From Paractinoplanes pyxinae (GTDB lineage Bacteria > Actinomycetota > Actinomycetes > Mycobacteriales > Micromonosporaceae), in the NCBI RefSeq assembly GCF_026626335.1, contig NZ_JAPNTZ010000005.1:62001-126000 (forward strand): 64,000 nt of DNA. The letters are read 5' to 3'. The position numbers and the translations under genes are program-made. Shown one piece after another: positions 36,501 through 43,460 of the stretch; the first letter of the stretch is position 1, and each line of letters opens with the position of its first letter. Under the pieces are notes generated by a model. That model was not told the origin of the DNA. It did no database searches and saw nothing but the letters and a program-made list of their open reading frames with translations.

Positions 36501-37061
36501 GCCGACCTGGGCGGTCGACTCGGTCAGGTCGGCCCGCACCTTGCCGTCGAGCCAGACGTGGGTGACGGCCGGGCTCTTCAGCGCGTCCCAGAACGAGGCG
36601 GCGGAAGCGCGGTCCCGGGTCACCGCGTTGGCGTCGAGGCTGTCCAGGGCTCCGGTGACCGTGCTGCCCGGAAGCTTCCGCCGCGCTCCCGCGCCGTACT
36701 GGACAATAAGCGGCAGCGTGTCGGTGTAGCCGTCGGCGATCAGGCCGGTGACGTTGAAGAGCCGGCGGTCCAGCGTGCCCTTCGCGATCAGCGGGAGGGC
36801 TTCGTCGGGGTAGACGTAGGTGGCGTCGCCCTCGACGCGCCGGGTGTAACCGGAGGCCGTGCCGTCGGGCCGCTCGACCCGCAACGCGCCCGGCCCGACG
36901 GTGACCCGGTCACCGGTCACGAGCGTGACCGTCGCGGCCGGCCCGGTTCTTGCCGCGGGTGGCGCGGCCGCCGCCGGCGAGGTGAGCACCGAGGCCGCGG
37001 AGGCCGCCAGGAGCGCGCTCGCGGCGAGGGTGGCCGCGAGGCGCCGTTGATGCAGAGACAA
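33555..37061 (-). CDS. Large secreted subtilisin-like protease (S8)
   Basis: A 1168-aa exported protease. A signal peptide (RRLAATLAASALLAASAASV, cleaved near AAA-AP) precedes an inhibitor-like prodomain. The S8 domain has the Asp motif VAVLDSGVDAEHPDLAG (about residue 205), His motif YNGHGTHVAS (about 240), oxyanion Asn in FVIAAGNGGPADISSPG and Ser motif GTSMATPHVAGAAAL (about 410). About 700 further residues are beta-sandwich modules (TPVTLKLKAEIEAAGAFSLDK, KFTVRDAAGNTVKQEITRAFGLR-like ending). It should digest proteins outside the cell. The start is a TTG at 37061: AAGGAG lies exactly seven bases upstream, while the nearby ATG at 37068 touches the AAGGAG and is out of frame. Confidence 0.92.
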   Translation of the reverse strand: MSLHQRRLAATLAASALLAASAASVLTSPAAAAPPAARTGPAATVTLVTGDRVTVGPGALRVERPDGTASGYTRRVEGDATYVYPDEALPLIAKGTLDRRLFNVTGLIADGYTDTLPLIVQYGAGARRKLPGSTVTGALDSLDANAVTRDRASAASFWDALKSPAVTHVWLDGKVRADLTESTAQVGAPRLWAEGDEGADVDVAVLDSGVDAEHPDLAGQVEASASFVPSDEDTTDYNGHGTHVASTIAGTGAASDGAERGVAPGARLHVGKVLDTEGRGQESWIIAGMEWAARDQRSRVVSMSLGGPGGDGSEPMSAAVDALSAETGALFVIAAGNGGPADISSPGSADSALTVGAVDAQDHLAEFSSTGPRNGDGGLKPEITAPGVDILAARSHYVRGGSGYYQTMSGTSMATPHVAGAAALVAAAHPDWTGQRIKQALVGTARATPEYTAYQAGGGRLDAYAAAHATLFGTVSAYSGFFPYGSAPTAKDQTLTYTNDGDTPVTLKLKAEIEAAGAFSLDKNEVTVPAHGTATAVLKAKPELVPVDRPVSGIVTATDDTGALRTRTLIGLSREGERHNLTVTAKDRDGKPVTGTVIFTDEHLFGAVELDAEGRGTVRLPVGTYTGWIDADVRGVAGPRSKGLALLSFTDVTLDRDRAVTLDARQARRVTAKVPQETTPTAVRLDIHRGWPNAFTESSRLPDESYDSSWALPTGRKVTNGTFEFGARFRLEQPALTVNGHEDVLVQRSEPPLPKGRHSLTVSTKPQRGKALIVRDTGDIAGQAATAAKAGVKLLLVVNTGAGRLHPWPDEVMFGPDQPAPVTVVTLGADEGEALLRHPARITVNSNPTTDYLYDVVHHWTGAVPADPSFRQGPADLARVKVAFRNHRPGKALEFRGDVWRGFVVGNQVPATAQGTRTDWVTAGTTWVDDAFLPMEMGQHLIEPVVYRAGSTAEVDWFGPILRPRQGPLGYLPQRYLDGLYLPVPGWGGQGAGYVGETGGSNFAVSNRAELYRGDELLKWGNAEYLPVTGLPAGSEPYRVVVDNNRADWTGPYSTRTRTEWTFKSAASGAESAVVVPMIQLDYAVPLDQAGRAGRDAKLTVTPSQLPGVTARLGKPDVEVSYDDGRTWQKGTSLKAPRSAAYVSIRVSVRDAAGNTVKQEITRAFGLR

Positions 37062-37162
37062 GGTTCATCTCCTTCGATAAGACGATGATCGATGAGCCTC
37101 GCCCGCCTTTGTTGCACAACCAATCCCCTGGCGCTGGCGCACAGGCGACATGGCGCGTAATT

Positions 37163-37176
37163 GACAGGCGCCTGTC
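37163..37176. promoter_or_regulatory. 14-bp perfect palindrome in divergent promoter region
   Basis: GACAGGCGCCTGTC lies between the divergent subtilase (start 37061) and patatin genes (start 37208) and overlaps a TTGACA sequence (37161-37166). A candidate operator for either gene. Confidence 0.45.
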
Positions 37177-37207
37177 CCCCCGCCCCGGCGCCGCACAGGC
37201 TGCTGGC

Positions 37208-39856
37208 ATGGCCGTTCCCAGCTCCGGCGAAGCCCTGACCGTCCTCGGCGACCTCATGACCGGCGAGCGCCCCGCCACGACGCTCCTGCACGAGCCCTAC
37301 CTTCCCGAGCCGGCCGACGCTTCCGGCTCAAAGTGGAAGATCGAGGCCGTCGACCCGACCGAGGACGACCGGAAATGGGTGTGGGGCGACGACCTTTCGT
37401 GCATCGATGTCGGCGGGTACGGCAAGCCCGGGAAATACCGGCTCGACGCTCCGCCGGTGATCTGGAAGGCGCCGAGCGAGGTTCTGCCGCCGGACAGCGG
37501 GGTGACCGCCGAGGAAAGGCGGACGTACTGCCGCCACAGCGTCGATCTGACCATGCGCGGCGGCACCACCTCGGGAGTGGTGTACCCGCTGGCGGTCTGC
37601 GAGATCGCGCGCGACCGCCGGATCCGCAACGTGGGCGGCGCCTCGGCGGGCGCGATCGCGGCCGCGGCGGCCGCCGCCGCGGAATACGGCCGCAGCTACC
37701 CCTCAGCCGATCCCCCGCCGGTCGGCGACGGGCATTTCCGGCCCGGTTTCCCCGGCCTGGCCGACATCGTCGGGTGGCTGTGCCAGGTCAGCCCGCACGA
37801 TGGGCAGCGGCACGACGAGTACCGGCTCGCGCAGTTGTTCCGTCCGGCCAAGCGCGACCGGCCGGTGTACGCGCTGGCCACCGCGGCCATGCGCAAGCGG
37901 CTGTGGGCCCTGCCGTTGATCGCCCTGCTCGCGTTCTACCGATGGTCGAAGCTGGTGCTGGCCCTGCTCGTGCTCGGCGCCGTCGCGACGACCGCGGCCG
38001 TCGGAGCCCGGATCGGGTCGTGGCCGGCCCTCGATCGGTCGTCCGCGTTCCCGGCCGTCCTGTGGGCGTGCCTCGATCTCAGCCTGTTCTTCGTGCTCGT
38101 CGCCGGCGTGTGGGTGCTGCTGCCGCTGATCCGCAGCCCCCGGGTCGGCATCGCCGACCCGCCCGGATGGCTCACCGAACTGTCGAAGGTGTCCAGCGCC
38201 TCCGCGCAGGCGGACCGCGAACGTTCACCGATCTTCCGCACTGTCACCGCGTCCGCGCTGTTCGCCACTCCCCTGGTCCTGGCCGGCTTTGGGCTGTGGC
38301 AGTGGACGGTCGGCGTGCTGGTCGGCACGGGGCTCAGCGCGGGGATCGTGGCCGTCGTGGGCGCCAGCGTCTTCCGCTATCAGGCCGAGGCCCGGAAGTT
38401 CGGGTACGGCCTGATCGCCGGCGCGACTCCCGCCTCCTCCCGATCGCTGTCCGAGCTGCTGGCCGCGACTGCGAAGCCGACGGTGGATCTCTCGCTGATG
38501 CCCTGGCTGGGCCGGACCCTGCGCGAACTGGCCGGACTGCCCGAAGGCCAGCCCCTGCGGTTCGGGCATCTGTGGCAGGGACCGGAGTTCCGGCCGGCCG
38601 GGCGGCGCCCCGCGGACCGGACCGACCGGGCGGCCGACGACGCCTGGCTCGCCGCCACGGAAGAGATCAGGGCGCTGGCCGCCGATCCCCGCGCCCGGTC
38701 GATCAATCTGGAACTCATCACGACCGACCTCACCCGGCAGCGCCCGTATCGCTTCCCGCTCGACGCGATCGGTCCGCACGACGGCGAGAGCGAACAGCTC
38801 TACGTCAGCCTCGACGACCTGGCGGAGTTCTTCGACGACGACGTGCTGCGCGCCCTGGTCGACCCCGAGCCGTTGAGGTGTGCCAGCACGGACGGCCGGA
38901 ACCTCGTCCTGCACCGGCTGCCCGACCCCTGGGACCTGCCCGTGGCGTTCGCGGTGCGGCTCAGCGTGGCGCTGCCCGGACTGTTCAAGGCCGTCCGGAT
39001 GTACCGCCTGGTGAGGCCGGCTCAGATCCATGACGACTTCGGGCGGCTCCTGCGCGCGGACGGCGTCGGCGATCTGTGCTGGCCCTCGGGACGGACCCTG
39101 GCCGAGGAGCTGTGGTTCTCCGACGGCGGGATCACCTCGAACTTTCCGGTCCACCTGTTCGACACGCTCCTGCCCAGCTGGCCGACGTTCGGGCTCAACC
39201 TCGGCAGCCACCCCGAGGGACACCCGCACCAAGATGTGTGGCTGCCCCAGGACTGGCAGGCCACGCGGGCACCCTCCAGCGAAGTGCGACCGGCCGCCAC
39301 CTCGTTCCTGTCCGCGCTCGTGGACACCGCCCGGTCGTGGCGGGACACCATGCAGACCGGCATGCCCGGCTACCGCGGGCGGGTGGCCTGGGTGCGCCAG
39401 CGCAGCAACGAGGGCGGCACCAACCTCTACATGCCGCGCGAGGTCATCGCCTCGCTCGCCCTGCGCGGGGCGCTGGCCGGGGCGCGCCTGCGCCGCCGCT
39501 TCGGCGACGCCACGCAGACCCGCCGCTATCTGTGGCTGCGGATGCGGACCGCGCTCGCCAACGCTCAGCACCTGCGCGACGACGTGCGGGCGGGCCGGGC
39601 CGGCTACGACGAGGTCATCGCCCGGGACGGCGAGGGCCTGGCCGAGCAGGAGAGGGCGTACGTCTGGGACCCGTACAGCGAAGGCATCGACTGGTACTGC
39701 CCCGACGACGAGCGGTTCTGGGCCGCCGCCGATCAGCTGCTGCGCGACTTCGGCGGCCTCCACCCCGATCGGCCACCCTGCCGGGAAGGCCGCGGAGCGA
39801 TCCTCCGCGGCAGTCCCGTGCCTTATCCCTCCCTGCGTCAGATCCCGCCCATGTGA
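37208..39856 (+). CDS. Patatin-like phospholipase with central membrane helices
   Basis: An 882-aa protein. The patatin-type start VDLTMRGGTTSGVVYPLAVCEIA (oxyanion-hole RGGTTSG) leads to the nucleophile motif GGASAGAIAA (serine near residue 147). The catalytic Asp is probably in WFSDGGITSNFP (near 640), giving the Ser-Asp dyad of patatin lipases. Between them lies an insert of roughly 200 residues with four hydrophobic segments (from about 232: LWALPLIALLAFYR, LVLALLVLGAVATTAAV, LSLFFVLVAGVWVLLPLI, LFATPLVLAGFGLWQW), so the enzyme is tied to the membrane. ATG at 37208 chosen; the frame is open back to 37085. Tail-to-tail overlap of 19 bases with the QueA-like gene. Confidence 0.83.
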   Translation: MAVPSSGEALTVLGDLMTGERPATTLLHEPYLPEPADASGSKWKIEAVDPTEDDRKWVWGDDLSCIDVGGYGKPGKYRLDAPPVIWKAPSEVLPPDSGVTAEERRTYCRHSVDLTMRGGTTSGVVYPLAVCEIARDRRIRNVGGASAGAIAAAAAAAAEYGRSYPSADPPPVGDGHFRPGFPGLADIVGWLCQVSPHDGQRHDEYRLAQLFRPAKRDRPVYALATAAMRKRLWALPLIALLAFYRWSKLVLALLVLGAVATTAAVGARIGSWPALDRSSAFPAVLWACLDLSLFFVLVAGVWVLLPLIRSPRVGIADPPGWLTELSKVSSASAQADRERSPIFRTVTASALFATPLVLAGFGLWQWTVGVLVGTGLSAGIVAVVGASVFRYQAEARKFGYGLIAGATPASSRSLSELLAATAKPTVDLSLMPWLGRTLRELAGLPEGQPLRFGHLWQGPEFRPAGRRPADRTDRAADDAWLAATEEIRALAADPRARSINLELITTDLTRQRPYRFPLDAIGPHDGESEQLYVSLDDLAEFFDDDVLRALVDPEPLRCASTDGRNLVLHRLPDPWDLPVAFAVRLSVALPGLFKAVRMYRLVRPAQIHDDFGRLLRADGVGDLCWPSGRTLAEELWFSDGGITSNFPVHLFDTLLPSWPTFGLNLGSHPEGHPHQDVWLPQDWQATRAPSSEVRPAATSFLSALVDTARSWRDTMQTGMPGYRGRVAWVRQRSNEGGTNLYMPREVIASLALRGALAGARLRRRFGDATQTRRYLWLRMRTALANAQHLRDDVRAGRAGYDEVIARDGEGLAEQERAYVWDPYSEGIDWYCPDDERFWAAADQLLRDFGGLHPDRPPCREGRGAILRGSPVPYPSLRQIPPM

Positions 39857-40833
39857 CCACCCAGGATCAGGTGCACGTCGCCGAACTCGTGCCACTGGTA
39901 GCGCTCGCGCAGGGCCTCGGCGTAGGCCGCCCGCAACGCCTGCTCGCCGGCCACGGCGGTGAGCATCTTGAGGTGGGAGGCGCGTGGCTCGTGCAGCCCG
40001 GTCAGCAGGCCGTCGACCGACCGCACGACGTGGTCGGGCTCGATGACGAGCGACGTCCAGCCGCAGGGTGGCCCGGCCACGGCTGATTCGAGCGCCCGCA
40101 CGACGGTCGTGCCGACGGCGATCACCCGGTGGCCGGACGCCCGCACGTGCTCGATCAGCCGGGCCGTCGACGCCGGCACGTGATACCACTCCGGATAGGG
40201 CGGCTCGTCCACCTCGGCCGACGCCACCCCCGTGTGCAGCGTGACCGGTGCGACCAGCACTCCCCGGCCGGCCAGTTCGGCCAGCACCCGTCCGGTCAGC
40301 GGGCGTCCCGCGCTCGGCATCTCGGCGCTGCCGGGCTCGGTCGCGTACGCGTTCTGATAGACGTGCAGCGGCCAGTCCTGATCGGTGTAGCTGTACCGGA
40401 TCGGCCACCCGTGCCGCGTCAGGAAGGCCACCCGGCCCTCGCCGACGTCGGCCCTCGCCACCCACAGCCGTCCGGTGAACGGGCGCACCAGGGTCAGCGA
40501 GCCACCGGGAACCTTCAGCTCGAGCCCGGCTTCCGGCGTGCCCGTCCGGAGCTCGACCAGCCACGTGCCGTCGGACTGCTCAGTCGACACGTGGACGCGG
40601 ACACCCGAGGCGTCGAAGGCCGAGGCGTCGATGGCCGACGGCAGCGTGGCCGAGTTGTTCACCACGAGCAGGTCGCCCGGGCTGAGCAGGCGTGGCAGCT
40701 CGGTGAAGCGGTGATGGCTGACCTCGCTGCCGCGGCTCACCATCAGCCGTACTCCGTCGCGGGTCAGACCCCGCGCCTCGACCGGTTCCCGCGCTTCCAA
40801 CCCGGTGGGCAGCTCGAAATCCACGACTGTCAT
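39838..40833 (-). CDS. S-adenosylmethionine:tRNA ribosyltransferase-isomerase family (QueA-like)
   Basis: A 331-aa protein of the QueA fold: FELPTGLEAREPVEARGLTRDGVRLMVSR, LPRLLSPGDLLVVNNSATLPSAI, YQNAYATEPGSAEMPSAGRPL (usually an ALPYQTVFA-like loop), LIEPDHVVRSVDGLLTGLHEPRASHL and the ending WHEFGDVHLILG. QueA transfers the ribosyl part of SAM to preQ1 in tRNA to make epoxyqueuosine. No other queuosine genes are in the window and the N-terminal motif is divergent, so a related but different reaction is possible. ATG at 40833 overlaps the SDR stop (ATGA), so they are coupled. It overlaps the patatin gene by 19 bases. Confidence 0.82.
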   Translation of the reverse strand: MTVVDFELPTGLEAREPVEARGLTRDGVRLMVSRGSEVSHHRFTELPRLLSPGDLLVVNNSATLPSAIDASAFDASGVRVHVSTEQSDGTWLVELRTGTPEAGLELKVPGGSLTLVRPFTGRLWVARADVGEGRVAFLTRHGWPIRYSYTDQDWPLHVYQNAYATEPGSAEMPSAGRPLTGRVLAELAGRGVLVAPVTLHTGVASAEVDEPPYPEWYHVPASTARLIEHVRASGHRVIAVGTTVVRALESAVAGPPCGWTSLVIEPDHVVRSVDGLLTGLHEPRASHLKMLTAVAGEQALRAAYAEALRERYQWHEFGDVHLILGGHMGGI

Positions 40834-41510
40834 CGGGCGACGTACCTCCCCGAGGCCGGCCGCTCGTCGAGCAGCTTCACGAAATACGGCACGACCGTCT
40901 CGGGCAGCGGGCGGTCGGAGATGTCCGCGCCGGGGAACGCCTCTTGCTGCAGCCGCGTGCGCAGGTCGCCCGGGTCGACCGACCAGACGCGCAGGCCCGG
41001 CTCCTCCTTGGCCAGCACGGCGCTCGCGTGGTCGAGAGCGGCCTTCGCGGCGCCGTAGCCACCCCATCCCTCGTACGCCTCGACCGCCGCGTCCGAGCTG
41101 ATGTTCAGCACGGCCCCGGCCGGCGAGAGGCGCAGCTGGGGCAGCACGAGCTGAGTCAGCGCGGTGGGAGCCAGCACGTTCACCTCGAACGTCTCGAGCA
41201 GCGCGGGCAGCGGGAAGGCGGCCAGCGCGGGCGGCGGGCTGCCGCCGAGCGTCGAGGCGTTGTTGACCAGCAGGTCGGCCCCGCCCAGCTTGGACGACGC
41301 CTCGGCCAGCTCGGCCCGATGGTCGTCGTCCACCACGTCGCCCGCGATCGCCACCACGGTGGTCAGGCGGGCGAGCTCTTCCGCGACAACGTCCAGGTCT
41401 TTTCCCGTACGGGCATCGACCACCAGATTCCACCCGGTGCGGGCCAGTCCACGAGCGAGGGCGGCGCCGAGCCCCTGGGAGGCTCCGGTGATCACGGCTG
41501 TGTTCGTCAT
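40830..41510 (-). CDS. Short-chain dehydrogenase/reductase
   Basis: A 226-aa SDR with the Rossmann motif TGASQGLG at residues 8-15, DVVDDDHRA near 60, LLVNNASTLGG (NNAS instead of NNAG) and the active-site serines NISSD with GGYGAAKAAL carrying Y and K. The ATG at 41510 is used (MTNTAVITGAS); an in-frame GTG at 41534 adds eight residues. It is the first gene of a two-gene operon with the QueA-like enzyme, with a four-base overlap. Confidence 0.88.
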   Translation of the reverse strand: MTNTAVITGASQGLGAALARGLARTGWNLVVDARTGKDLDVVAEELARLTTVVAIAGDVVDDDHRAELAEASSKLGGADLLVNNASTLGGSPPPALAAFPLPALLETFEVNVLAPTALTQLVLPQLRLSPAGAVLNISSDAAVEAYEGWGGYGAAKAALDHASAVLAKEEPGLRVWSVDPGDLRTRLQQEAFPGADISDRPLPETVVPYFVKLLDERPASGRYVAR

Positions 41511-41571
41511 GCCGTCGACCTTGCTCTTTTCCACGGCCGGCGGCCTCGGACCCAGGTCTGCTCTTTGCTTC

Positions 41572-41597
41572 GGACCTTGGTCCTAGGACCGTGGACC
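41572..41597. promoter_or_regulatory. Array of GGACC/GGTCC boxes (DevR/NarL-type)
   Basis: GGACC (41572), GGTCC (41579), GGACC (41586) and GGACC (41593) are each spaced exactly seven bases, with GGTCCTAGGACC a perfect 12-bp palindrome at 41579-41590. DevR/DosR-like response regulators bind GGGAC-N4-GTCCC type sites. The array lies at about -63 to -38 of the kinase transcript predicted to start at 41635. Confidence 0.6.
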
Positions 41598-41634
41598 GAC
41601 GCGGTTTTCGCCGCCCGTGGCTATCGTGGGCCGC

Positions 41635-42774
41635 GTGACCGCCGCCGACCAGTTGAGCACCGCCCGCCGCCTCTCCGCGGCGGTGCTGGCGGTCAGCGAC
41701 CAGCTCACCGTGCCCGAGGTGTTGCAGACGATCGTCGACACGGCCCGCGAGCTCGCCGCGGCCGAATACGCGGCCATCGGCGTGCCCGACGACAACGGCT
41801 CATTCGCCCAGTTCCTGGTGTCCGGCGTCTCGGCGGAACAGCAAGCGGCGATCGGTCCCCTCCCCCGCCAGCACGGCTTCCTCGCCGTGATGTTGCGCGA
41901 GCCGGCTGCCCAGCGCCTCGACGACATCCGGGCCGACCCGCGCTTCGACTGGTGGCCCTCGGCCCACCCCGAGCTGAAGGCGTTCCTGGGCGTGCCGGTC
42001 ACGAGCGGCGACGAGATCCTGGGCGCGCTTTACCTGGCCAACAAGCCCGGCGGGTTCACCGCGCACGACGAAGAGCTGGTGCGGGTGCTGGCCGCGCACG
42101 CCGCGATCGCGCTCACCCACGCCCGGCTCTACGCGCGCAGCCGCGAGCTGACCATCGCCGAGGAACGCGCCCGCATCGCCCACGACCTGCACGACGCGGT
42201 GGCCCAGCGGCTGTTCGGCCTGCGGCTGACCGCCCAGGCGGCCGACCTGCTGATCGAGCGCGACCCGGCCGCCGCCCGGGCCCGGCTGGCCGAGGTGACG
42301 GCGCTGGCCCGCGAGGCGGCCGAAGAGCTGCACGCGGCGGTGCTCGAGCTGCGCCCGGCTCGCCTCGACGAGGACGGCCTGCCCGACGTGCTGCGCAAAC
42401 AGGTGCAGATCCTCGACCGGGCGTCGGGTCCGGGCGGTCCGCGGCTGCACTACACCGAAGAGGCGCCACCCGTGCTGTCGCCGACGCAGCAGGCGGTCGT
42501 GCTGCGCGTCGCTCAAGAGGCTCTGCACAACGCCGTACGCCACGCCGGCGCCGCCGTCATCCGGGTCAGCCTGGTGCGGCTGGGCCGGTGCGGCGTACGC
42601 CTCGAGATCTCCGACGACGGCGCCGGGTTCGACGTCGCCGCCACCCTGCGGGCCGGGCGCAGCCTCGGGCTGCGCTCGATGCGCGACCGGGCCTGTTCGG
42701 TCCGCGGCAGCGCCACCTTCACCTCCGCCCCGGGCGGCGGCACAGTGGTCCGCCTGGAGGTGCCCGGTGATTGA
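41635..42774 (+). CDS. DevS-like sensor histidine kinase (GAF, HisKA_3)
   Basis: A 379-aa soluble sensor kinase. A GAF domain (about 15-165: VPEVLQTIVDTARELAAAEYAAIGVPDDNG, FLGVPVTSGDEILGALYLANKPGG) is followed by the HisKA_3 dimerisation helix with H183 in RIAHDLHDAVAQRLFGL and an HATPase domain (VAQEALHNAVRHAGA, ISDDGAGFD, GGTVVRLEV). It belongs to the DevS/NarX-like class sensing redox, gas or ligand through GAF; only one GAF is present and no heme ligand can be assigned. TATCGT (41622-41627) ends seven bases before the GTG, suggesting a leaderless start; GTG 41617 is the alternative. The response regulator follows after 23 bases. Confidence 0.9.
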   Translation: MTAADQLSTARRLSAAVLAVSDQLTVPEVLQTIVDTARELAAAEYAAIGVPDDNGSFAQFLVSGVSAEQQAAIGPLPRQHGFLAVMLREPAAQRLDDIRADPRFDWWPSAHPELKAFLGVPVTSGDEILGALYLANKPGGFTAHDEELVRVLAAHAAIALTHARLYARSRELTIAEERARIAHDLHDAVAQRLFGLRLTAQAADLLIERDPAAARARLAEVTALAREAAEELHAAVLELRPARLDEDGLPDVLRKQVQILDRASGPGGPRLHYTEEAPPVLSPTQQAVVLRVAQEALHNAVRHAGAAVIRVSLVRLGRCGVRLEISDDGAGFDVAATLRAGRSLGLRSMRDRACSVRGSATFTSAPGGGTVVRLEVPGD

Positions 42775-42797
42775 GAGTCGCGCCTCCGGGGTGCCCG

Positions 42798-43439
42798 ATG
42801 GCTGAGATCCGCGTGCTGATCGTCGACGACCATCCCGCCGTACGCCGGGGGCTACGCACTTTCCTCGAGCTGGCCGGCGATCTGGAGGTGGCCGGGGAGG
42901 CGGCCGACGGCCCCACCGCGGTCGAGCTGATCGAGCAGACGGCGCCCGACGTCGTCCTGCTCGACATGGTCCTGCCCGGCATGGACGGCGTGGCCGTGCT
43001 GCGCGAACTGGCCCGGCGCGCCCTGCCGGCCAAAGTGCTAGTAGTCACCAGTTTCACCGACAGGGCTCGCCTGCTGCCCGCCGTCCGCGCGGGCGCCCGC
43101 GGCTACCTCTCGAAAGACGTCGACCCGCAGGCGCTGGTGGCGGCGGTCCGCTCGGTGCACGCCGGCCACCTCTTGCTCGAACCCGAGGTGGCCACCTCGC
43201 TGCTGGCCGCGCCGGCCGACTCCCCCGCGCTGACCGCCCGCGAGCGCGACGTGCTGACGCTGATCGCCGACGGCCGCTCCAACCGCGAGATCGCCCGCGC
43301 TCTGGTCGTCGCCGAAAAGACGGTGAAGACGCACGTGTCGAGCATCCTGATGAAGCTGGGCCTGGCCGACCGCACCCAGGCCGCCCTGCACGCCGTCCGC
43401 ACCGGCCTGGTCCCCCGCGACCACGACCGGCCGGACTGA
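42798..43439 (+). CDS. NarL/DevR-family response regulator
   Basis: A 213-aa response regulator. The receiver domain has the acidic pair VDDHP, phosphoacceptor D56 in VVLLDMVLPGMDG, the conserved VTSF Thr/Ser and K in YLSKDVDP. The C-terminal LuxR helix-turn-helix is LTARERDVLTLIADGRSNREIARALVVAEKTVKTHVSSILMKL. It is the evident partner of the upstream kinase and the likely ligand of the GGACC boxes at 41572-41597, which would make the system self-regulating. The ATG at 42798 has GGGG about seven bases upstream; an in-frame GTG-like start at 42771 overlaps the kinase gene and is disfavoured. Confidence 0.92.
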   Translation: MAEIRVLIVDDHPAVRRGLRTFLELAGDLEVAGEAADGPTAVELIEQTAPDVVLLDMVLPGMDGVAVLRELARRALPAKVLVVTSFTDRARLLPAVRAGARGYLSKDVDPQALVAAVRSVHAGHLLLEPEVATSLLAAPADSPALTARERDVLTLIADGRSNREIARALVVAEKTVKTHVSSILMKLGLADRTQAALHAVRTGLVPRDHDRPD

Positions 43440-43460
43440 GCGACCCTCTACGATGCCGCC

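Noticed and set aside
37068..37068. ATG at 37068 as start of the subtilase gene
   Set aside because: It is out of frame with the protease and directly abuts AAGGAG, leaving no spacing; the TTG seven bases after AAGGAG is in frame.
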